Shown here one piece after another: positions 44,776 through 56,062 of a stretch of DNA of 64,000 nucleotides. Every line of letters starts with the position of its first letter. The first letter of the stretch is position 1. A program made the translations under genes and the position numbers. The DNA is taken from NCBI GenBank assembly GCA_001247695.2, contig LGRX02033407.1, positions 20,813 through 84,812 of the forward strand, read 5' to 3'. This DNA comes from Cymbomonas tetramitiformis (Eukaryota; Chlorophyta; Pyramimonadophyceae; Pyramimonadales; Pyramimonadaceae). The notes under the pieces were generated by a model. That model saw nothing but the letters and a program-made list of their open reading frames with translations, was not told the DNA's origin and did no database searches.

Positions 44776-46457
44776 GAGTACCCTAAGCAGCTCATCAAGA
44801 ATATGTCTCTCGCGCTCTCGTTGATTCGCTGACGCAAGTCCTAAAAAGTGCCTTTTGTGCACTCCAGGTGGCTAGGGAATTGAGCCACCACCCCAGCTCT
44901 TTGGCACCTGACAAAAACTGCCCGTGTACTGAATAGCTTTTCCAATTTAAAAATAAACACGAATTCCGAAACGAGAGTACTTATACTGAAAATGTTTTGT
45001 CGCTCCGGAGAGCAATATTCGCAACTTGATGTGGAGAATATGCGCTCCGGAAAATACATACCAGGAAATAAGCAACGCGATAACAACAATAATAAGATGA
45101 TGAGCGAGGTGCGCATTAAGAAGCCCTCTCATATAGAAAATACTTAGGCATTCAGCCTCTAACATATCATTTCTGTGTCCCAGCTATACATACAAGCTCA
45201 TTAAGAAGTGCTGTGTCTGTGGTCAAGCTCATCAAGGACTACGCAACGCGACGGTAAGCTACAAGAGAGCAGAGTGCGCATCAAGAAGCACTCTTGCTAT
45301 CCACATACTTAGGCATTCAGCCTCCAATACACTGCCTCGCTGTATCCATATTGACATATAAGTTCATTAAGCAACCAAGTGATATCACAACTGTGCAAGG
45401 CTAATCCAGCCTCTATCATATCCAAAGAGCAACGCGCATCCGCAACGCGAGTCAATCTGCCACAGTGGGGGACCCAGACTTAGGCGTCTGGGTCCCCACT
45501 CTCAAGTGAGTAAAACTACTTCTCTCTATATATATACGCTGCGCGCTTGCCCACGAACCCAGTGAGTGGGAAATTGGAAAAGTGCTACTGAAAAACTGTT
45601 CGTTCGGACTCTGTGATATCATATCCACATATCTGTCTCGTAACCTCCAAACTACCAGCAGTCTCCTATCCGTGCGTCGCGCTCTCACCTCTGCGCGACC
45701 ACCAGCTGTGTCACAGTATCTCACTGCCTCCTACGATCGTGCCCACGTCGTCAGTCGTCTCCCAAATATCTGCCACATGCACCATCGGTTGTACTCTACA
45801 TTCTCTGTCACATCTGAAACCAGCCATACACTGTCATCAGCAGTCTGCATCGCGACTACGTCATAAGCAAGCCAGTGCCACATACGATACTCTGTCATGC
45901 GTACGTCACACCTGTGTCACAATGTGTCACCAGCTGGACAACCCGGCTTCCGTCCCATGAAAAGCCGGCGTTTGTTACAAGGCGCTGATGATTATCCGTT
46001 TACAGATTTTGTTGTGACAGCCCTTAATTTTTATTCGCTGTGTATTGCTCACTGATGTAAAATCGTGTTTGCATACTTTTGTAATGAAAGCAAATTGTAG
46101 TACGTCGCTTGTGTGTGCATGATGCTCGATTGCTTTGCTGATAGAATGCCTTACTCCCTTTGAACTTTCACTATCCATATATCGAGATTTTAGCTGTCAG
46201 GGTATTTTTGCACTGTGGTTGTGTTGCTTCAGAATTCGGTATGTAAAAATCGTTCGTCCAGAATAATTTCTTTAATTTTTTGCGACAGAGTTGAGTGTGG
46301 AACTCACTGCTGTCGCAACTGCGACAATCATGAGAACCACACTCATTTTTGTCGCTCACTGAAATATAAGTTTTGTCGCACGATGCGACAAATAAAAAGA
46401 CCTCGCGACAAAAATGAAGTGCTACCTATATATATTCGGATATATATATATATATAT
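44776..46457. other. No gene recognised; hairpins and a short duplication
   Basis: A block with GGCATTCAGCCTC and (A/G)AGCTCATTAAG-like words occurs twice (about 45145-45205 and 45310-45372). A strong hairpin, GGGGACCCAGAC-N6-GTCTGGGTCCCC, is at 45468-45497. A nested hairpin at 46292-46346 has outer arms GAGTGTGG/CCACACTC and inner arms TGTCGCA/TGCGACA, within a cluster of TGTCGC words (46280-46420). No gene is recognised. Confidence 0.5.
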
Positions 46458-47432
46458 GGGATAAGTCTAGATTGGGTGTAGACATTTCATTATAATCCAG
46501 ATTGGTTGTAGGCACTTCATTCTAATTTAGATTGGGTGTAGGCACTTCATCTAATTTAGATTGGAGTGTAGGCACTTCATCTAATTTAGATTGGGTGTAG
46601 GCACTTCATTCTTAATCTAGATTGGGTGTAGGCACTTCATTTTAATCAGTTGGGTGTAGGCACTTCATTTTGGTCTAGATTGGGTGTAGACACTTCATTT
46701 TAATGTGCCATTGGGTGTAGACGGTATAGAGTACGGGTCGCAATTTCTTTTGTTATTTGTTGCAAAAAAAAAAAAACATTATTTCGCGAATTCAACCGGT
46801 AGAAGATATCAACATCCGACCACACTGAACATATCTAACGGTTGAATTTGCGAAATAATGTTTTTGTATGCGATTACTAGCGAAAAACTGTTCGGAATCG
46901 ATCTGTGTTGTTATCTGTTGCAAACCAAAACATCATTTCGCAAATTCAACCGGTAGATATCGACATCTAACCACAATGAACATATCTAACGGTTGAAATT
47001 GTGAAATAATGTTTTTGTATGCGGTGACTAGCAAAACATGGTTCGTAATCGATGGTTTTTGTTGTTTGATGCTTGAAAAAACATTATTTCGCAAATCCAA
47101 CCGGTAGATATGTTCATTGTGGTCAGATGTTGATATCTATCGGTGGAATTTACATAATAATGTTAACATGCAATATTATCAATGTAAAATGTAATGCCCT
47201 CTAGGCATCAAGGTATGTTAAAATGAAGTCTACGCCCAATCTAGATTAAAATGAAATGTCTACACCCAATCTAGATTGAAATGAAGTGCCTACACCCAAT
47301 CTGGATTAAATGAAATGTCTACACCCAATCTGGATTAAAATGAAGTGCCTACACCCAATCTGGATTAAAATGAAGTGCCTACACCCAATCTGGATTATAA
47401 TGAAATGTCTACACCCAATCTAGACTTATCCC
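46458..47432. mobile_element. Foldback-type element with tandem-repeat inverted arms
   Basis: A 975-bp element. The left arm (46458-about 46725) is a tandem array of about eight 30-33 bp units with the core ATTGGGTGTAGGCACTTCAT. The right arm (about 47220-47432) is the same array inverted (ATGAAGTGCCTACACCCAAT). The outermost ends GGGATAAGTCTAGATTGGG and its complement match. The core holds three units of about 165 bp, each itself palindromic (ACATTATTTCGC ... GCGAAATAATGT). It sits in a TATATA tract, so the target duplication cannot be read. No transposase is present. Confidence 0.85.
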
Positions 47433-47487
47433 TATATATATATATATATATATATATACTTCTAATTAAAATGAAGTATATATATAT

Positions 47488-47647
47488 CGCTGTCGGACGA
47501 GAACATAGAAACGCATGGGCGACCGTTTCACAATAGGCTAAACATAAGATAGCAAAATAACTTCAGTGTTTTATGCATTGAGATGCAGACTGTGACACGG
47601 TGCCTTGGTGACGGCTTCGGGCCGAGGGTGAATGACGGAGAGCCCAC
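47488..47647. repeat. Dispersed repeat, copy 2 (pairs with 34421-34583)
   Basis: Same unit as at 34421, in the same orientation, again just after a TATATA microsatellite. GC-rich GGTACC/GGGGCACTCC words follow at 47730-47760. Confidence 0.75.
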
Positions 47648-49499
47648 CGGGTTCCTTGCGGGGGGTCCCATGATCCCGCCCCCGCGCACGACGAAGGTGT
47701 TACCGCATGGCACTCCCGCCCCCGCGCGCGCGAAGGTGGTACCTGGCGGGGCACTCCGGTCTTGAAAGGTGGGTCTACGCTGATCATGTCCTAGCCAGTA
47801 TCCTCCGCCAACGCATGAAATATTTTGGCGAAGTAGGCGGGGTCGTGCCTCCCAGCGCCGGTGAAACAATCGTCCTTGTTCGTTTCATAACACCTGATGC
47901 TGGAAGTGGCACCGTTACCTTGTTGGTGCATCAGTTGATGCATCAAACAGATCTCTTGATGCATCAGTGCCGCTTGCCCGTAGTAGTCTGGCTGACCGTC
48001 ATGGGTAGCCACCGAAACCTAGAACCCTATCTAACTTAACGGGTATTTTCACTCTTTATCTAATCACAAGACAAGTTTACCTTTTGATCCGCAACCCTGT
48101 TTTAGGGTTTTGCAAAACACAATACAAAGTTATATATCTGACACCTGGTGACCTCCTTCGCCGCTCCGGGGGGGAACGAAATGCTCCCTCCCGAGTTGTT
48201 TACAGAGAGCGATGACCTCTGCCCCTGTCGACTCTGCCACCGGTATTGTCGTGTTGCTTCGCCGGAGTTGTTGGAGTCGATGCCGAGATCTGGGTATTTA
48301 GGACCCAGGCAACCCGGGCAGGCAGGCCCCTGGACCCCCTGACTCAAATCCGTCCAGAGGTAGCGACCATAGCAGTAGTGACAGTAGGAGTACCAGTACA
48401 GTTCTCGGTGTAGTTCCGACCGACAGACGAGCGAGGTTTTAGGTGTCTATTCTCTCATATTATCCCCAACTGTGCCCGTGGGCCGGAGGTGAGGACGATG
48501 CGGGGCAGCAAGGGCAATGCCCGGGAGCACACTTGGACGGGGAGCACCGGAATGCGCCCCCCCCCCCCTTCTTAACGCAGCAAAATGGCCAAGGGAGCTG
48601 ACCCTCATGGGATACTGTGGTTACACTATTGATTTTACCCCGAATTAATTATTCACCCGAATTTATCGTAATCCGTATACAATTTATGGAAAATAAATAT
48701 CGCTGACGGCTGACCCCAAACAAGTAAATAGTCTCTTAATTGATTATTTCGAGATCCTGTGTTTGTATAATAGGAACAAGAAATAGTTGGGAAAATATAT
48801 AAGGCGGCGCGAACACATGTGTCACAAGACAAATAGATAGCGGGGTAATTATTGGTCCAGACCGATATACAGTGTGCATACGATAGACAGATAATATCTC
48901 ATAGGACATACGATAGGAGGCCACGTTGTGTTCTATCGCAATCGGTTCACGCACGGCGCACTCGGCAGCAGCCACCATTCTTTCAAACGCACACTCGAAT
49001 CTGTTGTGTGATATGTTTCTGAGAAACAACAAACGTGAGTGCCACAAAGCATGACTACGAATGTTTGGTCTGCAAAATCCGCGGATTGGAACCGTCACGA
49101 TGCCAGTGTCATGCCAGCGAACTGTGCATGTAAATAGCAGTGTCGTATATATCGAGTTTGCTTTCATACTCGCCGGTACATGTCGATAGTTGCCATGGAA
49201 CATATTAATTAAACGAGTCTCGGTGTGTTTCTTATTAAGTAATTTGTAAAGGTAGTGACAGTGCCAGTGACCATATGGTATGAACGGTGTGTATCAATAG
49301 ATAAATAGGGTGTTTATTAATCAAGTCTCAAGTGGATAATGGGAGGGATAGGGGACAAGAAATAGTTCAAAAATTAAATAAGTATTAGCATGCGAAGTCG
49401 TGCGATAGGCCTCCTTTCTAAAAGTAATTAATTCGGCATCGCCTCAAAATACTATCAAAAATAAAGAATTATTGATGGTGGATGGGGGGATAAAATCTG
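47648..49499. other. No gene recognised
   Basis: Two minus frames, 48012-47791 (HDGQPDYYGQAALMHQ, repeated MHQ) and 48347-48102 (Ser/Gly/Gln-rich), look compositionally protein-like but match nothing I know. The rest is AT-rich with short frames. A C homopolymer occurs at about 48558. Confidence 0.4.
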
Positions 49500-49672
49500 C
49501 TAGAAACTCAGCAGTGCACGAGGGGGAACGCTGCCGACGGTGAAACAACGAACCAAGATAAACTCAGATAATAGACATATATACTGAGTTTGTCACACAA
49601 GCTGATCACCGAAGATGGCACACTGAATATGACACCTGACTGTACGAACTAGTCAGGGTGTCATTTCCAGCA
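49500..49672 (-). repeat. Possible solo LTR of the T-like family
   Basis: Reading minus from 49672, TGCTGGAAATGACA matches the start of the LTRs of element T. It is followed by a palindrome (TGACACCTGACT/AGTCAGGGTGTCA at 49630-49663) in the same place as the one in T. No hairpin or internal region precedes it, so it would be a solo LTR. The lower boundary is a guess. Confidence 0.4.
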
Positions 49673-49859
49673 AAATCAATAGTGTGACCACAGTATTTGC
49701 CAGAAGGCTTTGGTAAGGTGCTCAAAGGAATTGGTGTCCCGCACCGCGGGGTAACGCCCCTTCTGAAAAAGCTGTCTAGAATGTGCAGACGGCACGCTAG
49801 GGAGAAGAGCTTTCTTCACAAGACGGGGATGATGTCAGAAAGGGGAACCACAGACGAAT

Positions 49860-50048
49860 TGCTGGATGTGACACACCGTGTGTCACTTCCTATATCTGTA
49901 CTAGTACTCAGCACAGTACGGGTGTCACAGGTTTAGGGTTTCCGGCTTAAGGCGAGGTTTCAATATGTTTATTTACACTTAGAGAAATACCGAAAATGAA
50001 AGCATTCTGAGCATAGCCAGATATATATCCGAGACTATATATCTAACA
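49860..50048 (+). repeat. 5' LTR of element A
   Basis: This 189-bp repeat carries the palindrome TGTGACACA-CCG-TGTGTCACT eight bases from its start, of the same kind as in the otherwise different LTRs of B and D. Confidence 0.88.
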
Positions 50049-50053
50049 GGTTA

Positions 50054-50597
50054 CAGTAATCACCCACCTGTAAGAAAACAGAAAAATCCAGGTCAGCCAG
50101 CTTTTCTCATCGAGTTGGGTAGCCCCCGCCTCCGGCGGCCTATGAGAACGCTATGGATAGTGGACCGCGATCTCGTAAGCCAGCCAGCGAATTCCATAAC
50201 CATCCACGTGGACACCTTCCCGAGCCAGCCCGTTTTCTTAAGGTGTCCAATTTCCGAGAAAATGGACCCTGAGAGCCGTGCGCAGCTTAACGAAATTAAA
50301 GTAAGATTTAGATGACGACATTATCTCTGAAACAGACTATCGGGAACTTAAACCAAGTTTTGTGCAAAAAATCATGAAAACCCATCAAATATACCATATT
50401 TGTCAATTTCCCGGCAAAGTTTTCTTAGTTTAAGAAATGCCTCTCCAGCTAGGCAGCCAGCGGTTATTTTCCTTATTTCAGGCCATCTCATAAGTCGGAA
50501 AATCCAGCCAGCTTTTCTCATCGAGTTGGGTACCCCCGCCCTCGAAACGCTGGCTGTTTCCTTAACGTCGAGTTTCCTTAAAGGTGAGTGATTACTG
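50054..50597. mobile_element. Mariner-type MITE, copy 2 (composite)
   Basis: This 544-bp element has ends CAGTAATCACCCACCTGTAA and CTTAAAGGTGAGTGATTACTG, flanked by TA. The segment CCAGCCAGCTTTTCTCATCG occurs near both ends, and an extra inner end-like sequence (CCGTTTTCTTAAGGTG) lies at 50229, so it looks like two MITE copies fused or nested. It lies five bases after the 5' LTR of A, where a primer-binding site would be expected. Confidence 0.85.
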
Positions 50598-50633
50598 TAT
50601 TGTGCGCCAGGCACCTTCCACTACTTTTGGTAG

Positions 50634-50649
50634 CATGATTGGCTAAACG
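50634..50649 (+). promoter_or_regulatory. Conserved leader motif of element A
   Basis: CATGATTGGCTAAACG is shared exactly with B (52812) and, in reverse, with D (38220). It lies between the 5' LTR and the Gag-like frame in all three. Confidence 0.6.
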
Positions 50650-52516
50650 CCTCCGCTTGGTGGGGCGTTGGGGGCCCCATTTGATGGTTGCGACATGAGG
50701 ACTCGCGGTTGAGGCACGCGTCGTTACGGAGTAATTGTGTTTATCGCTGCAGCATACCCTACGTGATTTTTCGATGTCCACGGGATTCTCGTTTGACTGG
50801 GACCTGATCAATCTTTGTCACGGACTTCTTGCGCAACGTGTAGACCGACTTCCGCATTTCTACAATTTGGGACCTCGCAGTTACGGACGTTACGGCTGCT
50901 TTTGCCATCACTATTTCCGCGAGCTTCCTCCTCTCCGCGCCATCGCCACCTTACCCCGACGCTCCCACCTCTAGGAATCTTATCATGAGTTTTTCATCGC
51001 AAGCTACGCCTGCCATGGGGGCTCACAACAGAATCCGGCTAGACACGATTTTTCCCCGAGACGTGGGAACTGGCTACAAGCCGACGCCTGCATCTCCGGC
51101 AGCGGCTTTGACGGCTTCTGAGCGGACACGATCTGTGGTCGTTCAAAATTCATCTTGGGACGTCAATTTGTATGATCAAGAGAGTTTCCCGAGACGCTCT
51201 TGGGACCAAGGAGGCGACATTCAAGGGCGACGAATCTGACCGCAACGCGCTATGGACCTCTTTGGCGTTTGGCCACATCTTTGCAGTCGGCATTCGAGCA
51301 GAAGGACACCGCCAACGAAGCCCTCTTCGACTTGGCGGATGCCACCAAGGAGGTGAACAACGTGTACAACGCCATTCTTTTCACGACGTCGACTTCTTTG
51401 ACGAAGCCCCATTCAGCCGCGAGACGTTGGGTGGACGCTTCTGGACGTGCTTCCCCATGGGATGTGAAGCGAGCCTTGCTGGAGATCACGAAGCGACTAC
51501 TCCCTCGAATTCTTCGACCCCTTGGTAACTACGAGGAGTTGTGCGCCATCTACTTCGCCTCCAACCTCGACCCCGATCCTTTAATTCAGGATTTTGACGC
51601 CTGCTTGACCGCCATCCGCAACGCAGCTTCTGGACCTCTCGACGACATGGTGGCCAAGAAGCAACTGCTGGCGTCCCTCGATACGGGATTCTACGACAAG
51701 GTGATTACACCCCTTCGACTCGACGTGGATTTGGCCAAGGTCGACCTCGAGGACATTTACGCCCACATCCTTGAGATTTGGGAGAGCGAACATGGTGTTG
51801 GCCGCGTGAAGCAGCTTAAGCCGACACTCCCGACTGCTCCGACTATGCTGTACTCTGGTGGCGTGGACGTGCAGACCCTCATCCGTGAGTTCGAGAAGCA
51901 ATTGGAGTCCGCCACCTCGACTCTCGTGGTCCTCAAGGACTCTTTCGCGAAGCACGACGAGCCTCTCTCTGGATTTGCCGACTCTCACCGCCACCGCCAG
52001 CACCCTAACGGTAAGCGTGGAGTCGCCTTTCCGTCCTCACGTTGGCGGGATGAGCGGAACATGAGAGACGACTGAAAGTTCCATGGCCGCGACAATCGAG
52101 TGGGGGGCTATGGACGTCAGAAGAATTACCGCTTCGCCGTGAAACCGCTCAATGGCGACGGGAATTGGCAGCAGAGCCACTACAAAAAGAACTCCGCCAT
52201 GATCAACAACATCTCGTTCCACGTGGCCTCCACCGCCTTCATCCCAGAGTGCGCACGTTGTCCGCCTGGACACTTCCACGACACCGCGAATTGCCCCACG
52301 GACGACATGGCATACATGCGCGGAGTGCGACTTGATCGCCGCTGACGAGAACGACGAGCTTGTCTCCGCGTTCCAGACCGCCTTCGACGCCCAGGACGAC
52401 GCCACCTTCGCACAACTTTGTGGACGGCATGAACAACCCGTTGTTCGTCACGACGAGGAGCCCTTCACGTTCGCGGACGACATCAACATCGGCCTTCGGG
52501 CACAGTACGCGGGCTT

Positions 52517-52767
52517 TGCTGAAATCTGTATAGGCAGCCCTGACAGGGAGTCCCGGTCAGGCACCTATGACAGACTCCTAGGCCAACACTGGACTGCTGA
52601 CTGATCTATAGGTTCGTGCTGTGACACACGCTGTGTCACAGGTAGGCTAGACTCCGAAACCGTCCGAGACCGTTCCGGGTATATCTAGCTTAGGGTTTAT
52701 TTATCTTATGAGTTTATCCACACAGTTCGGGAGTTTCTGATATCTAGTGAACTAGGATATTCCAGTA
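52517..52767 (+). repeat. 5' LTR of element B
   Basis: 251 bp with the palindrome TGTGACACA-CGC-TGTGTCACA at about 52620-52640. The leader GGTCGTGGCCCCATCC follows directly. Confidence 0.95.
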
Positions 52768-52920
52768 GGTCGTGGCCCCATCCACGCTTTTATTCCACTT
52801 GCTGATTTGGCCATGATTGGCTAAACGGCCGCTTGGAGAGGTGGTGCGCGCGGGCGCGTTTGGGTGCGACTAGGATTTATGGTATGAATTGTTTGCGGTG
52901 AGCAACTGGGAGTGGCGGCC

Positions 52921-55492
52921 ATGGGGACCGCGCCTCGTTACGGACTAGTCTTAGCAATGTTCGGATCCAGTTTTGCACCGGCACTGGCCCTGCTGGTTAC
53001 TGTTTTCTGGGCTGGTGTTCGCGACACCTTCGACTTCGACGACATCTTCGAGTGCCCCTCGCCGCTCCACTCTCTTAGCTCCTCTCCGCTGCTGACCATT
53101 ACCATTTTCCCGCTACCACACCCAACCGCGCGACTGCGTACCACCTCCCCTCTGGCTTTTCAGAGTATGGGTATGTTGACCCGAGCGAAGAAGTCCCTGG
53201 ACAGGGACAGTGACATTGACGCCTCACTGAGGCTATTAGACGGGGTTCGGAACAGTCCGACGGTGCGTACGCCAACTGTTCCGACCCCCGCTCCGACTTC
53301 CAACGAGGATGCAGACGTGGCGACCAGGAAGTACTTACAGGAGCAGAGCAAGCTGGTTGACGACATCTACAAAGCGCGTCTACACCGCCAATGGGCCAAG
53401 GGTGTCCGCGAGGATGTCCTTGGGGACAAGAAGCACCACTTCCGCGGTACGGACGACGCTGGCCTCCTCTCCGAGCTGGTGGTGCAGCTGCGTACGGAGT
53501 TTCATTCGGCTGGACTGGAGCTGGCATCCTTTGACCTCGGCGACCCTCTGGCTCGTGTGGTGACCAAGGTCAACGGCTTGCTCTTCGACGTTCTGGCTCT
53601 GGTGATCGAGAAGCACAGCAACGCCTACGTCTGGTTGACTGGCACCGACGCCTCGTCTGACCGTGATGGAAGGCGAGCCCTGGTGGACATCATCAAGGGC
53701 TGTGTACCGGTGGCGCTACGTGAGTCGCACCAGGAGGAGCACGCCGCGTTGCGTTATCCCGCAGACACTGACCCGCAGCCCATCTTGGCTCGGGAACAGC
53801 GTCTGGTGCGGGATAACAAAAGCTACGGACTGGACACCCACCGAGGAGACCAGAAAGCTATCCCTGTACAACCGGCTGGACCCGGTGTTTTACACCGCGG
53901 TCAAGGTGCGGTATCCTCTCGCGGCCGATCTCGCGCATGTCTCCTTGGCGTCTCTCCGCTCCCTTGTGGTGGAGATTTATCAGGCTTGGGCGCAGACGGG
54001 GGCGGGGAAGGCGGTCTCGGGTAAGAGCGGCATCTCCGCGCAGCTCTCCAGCACCGAGTACGGCGCCCTCCTCAACAAGATCAACGAGCTTCAGGATTTG
54101 CTGCGGCAACAGCGCGGGACGGACGCGCTGCCGGCGCAGCAGCAGCGGCAGCAGCCGCAGCGTCAGCAGCGGCAGCAGCAGCAGCGCGGTACGCAGCGGG
54201 GATTCCGTGTCGGCACGCACCCGTTGCCTGCAGTCGGTTTCGACCGTGACGACCAAAAGGCGAAGCCCTTTTGCGGGAGGTGCAAGAAGGCGGGAAAAGG
54301 TGAGCAGTACCACTTCTACCGCGACTGTCCGTTGCGGGGCGGGCGTCAGCATCCCCCGCACTCGGCCGCGGCATTCTGCATTCCCATCGACGAGGAGGAC
54401 GCGGAGGGGGTGCGTGCATTGGTCATGTGTGCCCTGTTCCAGCAGGCGGCGGATGATGGGGCTGAGGCGTTTGCCAATGCGGCATCTACGTACGGGCCGC
54501 CTGTGGTACTCTGTGCGGGTGCGGTGGGCGGGATCGACGTGTCCGCCTATGGCTTCACGGTAGAGCCGCAGCAGCCTGCTGACGAGCCCGCAGGTGACGA
54601 CATTCATCAGCGGCTGGACGATCTCGCCGCGGAGGTCCATGCCGCGGCAAACTGCAAGGTGCACTACACCCACGTATCCTTCCCACCACCGGCGGTTCTC
54701 GAGCCGCATGCATCGGCTCTGGTGTGCGGCCCCGCGGCAGCGGGGAACATGCCGGAGGAGCAGGTTCCGGCAGGTGGTGCGGCGGCATCGGCATCCGCCG
54801 TTCCGGCCCCTGCTATGCCTGTCTCGCAGGAGGAAGATGTGAAGCCCGTACCGCTTCAATCGGCGCGGGTGACTGCCACGACGGACGGTGAGTTCCCTGG
54901 ATTCGTTCAGACTGTCAACCACGCCGCCATCGCGCCGGTTGACCTCACCGGCTACGACACCGACGACTACGAGGACTTTGCCGACGGCAGCTTCCGGCTG
55001 AAGCCGCGGGGTTCGCCTCCGTCGGCCAATTATGTCTCCGGGCCACCCGTGGACGAGCAGAGGACCTACGGTTGTGGGAAGCCGCCCTGGGGCTTTCCTG
55101 CCACGGTTGGGCCATGGGGAATTCCTTTCCTCCTTTCCCTCGTTCTTTGCATCTCGATCATGGGGGTGGCGGCCGTGCCCGATGCTCAGTCGGCTGCGGG
55201 ATTGCCTTCGCCTGGTGGTGATCTCGATTGGGAGACTCCGTCAATTTTCTCCACGAATGAATTTGTTGAATCCGTGATCCCGGCTCAGGGTTTCTTTGTG
55301 GCTGACAATGTGCCACCGCTTGAGCCGCCTGAGCCCCCTGACATCTTTCAGGACCTTGCTCAGGCAGATTTGAGTTTCGACATGGCCTTCTTCTACGGTG
55401 TGGCTCTACATGAGAGAGGTCCTTTCGGGAGCCCTCCCTTCGGGTCGGACTTGATTGAGACCACCGCTGGCTACTTTGGTGTTGTCGATTGA
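52921..55492 (+). pseudogene. Gag-like protein of element B, one frameshift
   Basis: Close relative of the 920-residue D protein, but one extra base between about 53818 and 53832 (relative to D) splits it into a frame starting at 52921 and one ending at 55492. The N-terminus is hydrophobic (APALALLVTVFWAG), followed by FDFDDIFECPS and MGMLTRAKKSLDRDSDID. The second part has YNRLDPVFYTAVKVRYPL, a Gln/Arg linker, a zinc knuckle CGRCKKAGKGEQYHFYRDC (about 54270-54327), acidic TGYDTDDYEDFADG and a transmembrane segment IPFLLSLVLCISIMGVAAV (about 55120-55176), ending YFGVVD. The tail after the membrane segment differs from D. The extra base could be decay or a programmed shift, but D is open without it. 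Confidence 0.85.
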
Positions 55493-55811
55493 CTTCTTGT
55501 TCACTCTGGATGCACACCAACATGGTGGTGTGCGGAACTCCGGTGACTTCAACAATTTTTATAGTTTATACTTTTGCTTTTGACATCTACAAGTTATATT
55601 CTGGCTTGCTAGCTCGGTGCTTTTCAGTTGTTTAGCGGGTGCACAATGCCCGTAGGTTTCTGCACCTGTGCTAGCTAGAGGGTTTCCAATTTGTGTTTCA
55701 GAATTGCACAGTTGGATTAGCAGTTAGGTCTGTCAACCTGGCTCCTGCCCTGACTTATCTTACGTTATCTGACTCTCCTAGACAGTCACCACCCACAGTG
55801 CTGGGGTGGTG

Positions 55812-56062
55812 TGCTGAAATCTATATAGGCAGCCCTGACTGGGAGTCCCGGTCAGGCCCCTATGACAGACTCCTAGGCCAACACTGGACTGCTGACTGAT
55901 CTATAGGTTCGTGCTGTGACACACGCTGTGTCACATGTAGGCTAGACTCCGAAACCGTCCGAGACCGTTCCGGGTATATCTAGCTTAGGGTTTATCTATC
56001 TTATGAGTTTATCCACACAGTTCGGGAGTTTCTGATATCTAGTGAACTAGGATATTCCAGTA
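55812..56062 (+). repeat. 3' LTR of element B
   Basis: 251 bp; differs from the 5' LTR at about five positions with no indel. Preceded immediately by the GGGTGGTG hairpin arm. Confidence 0.95.

Larger units (their letters stand above)
52517..56062 (+). mobile_element. LTR retroelement B, pol-less, nested inside element A
   Basis: A complete 3546-bp element with two 251-bp LTRs differing at about five sites (98 percent identity by eye). Ends are TGCTGAAAT and ATTCCAGTA. It is flanked by a perfect 5-bp target duplication GGCTT (52512-52516 and 56063-56067). Leader, Gag-like frame and tail match element D closely. The hairpin CACCACCC-N9-GGGTGGTG at 55787-55811 abuts the 3' LTR. Its higher LTR identity than that of A agrees with being the later insertion. 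Confidence 0.95.

Noticed and set aside
47791..48347. Two protein-like minus frames (HDGQPDYYGQ... and Ser/Gly/Gln-rich)
   Set aside because: Composition looks like coding sequence, but no domain, splice linkage or homologous copy in the window supports a gene.
52597..52660. Hammerhead ribozyme in the LTR, as in retrozymes
   Set aside because: A GACTGATC stretch near the palindrome was checked, but the CTGATGA and GAAA core pairs are not present in the required arrangement.
53818..53832. Programmed frameshift in the B Gag-like gene
   Set aside because: Element D is open through the same place without the extra base, so simple decay is the better explanation.
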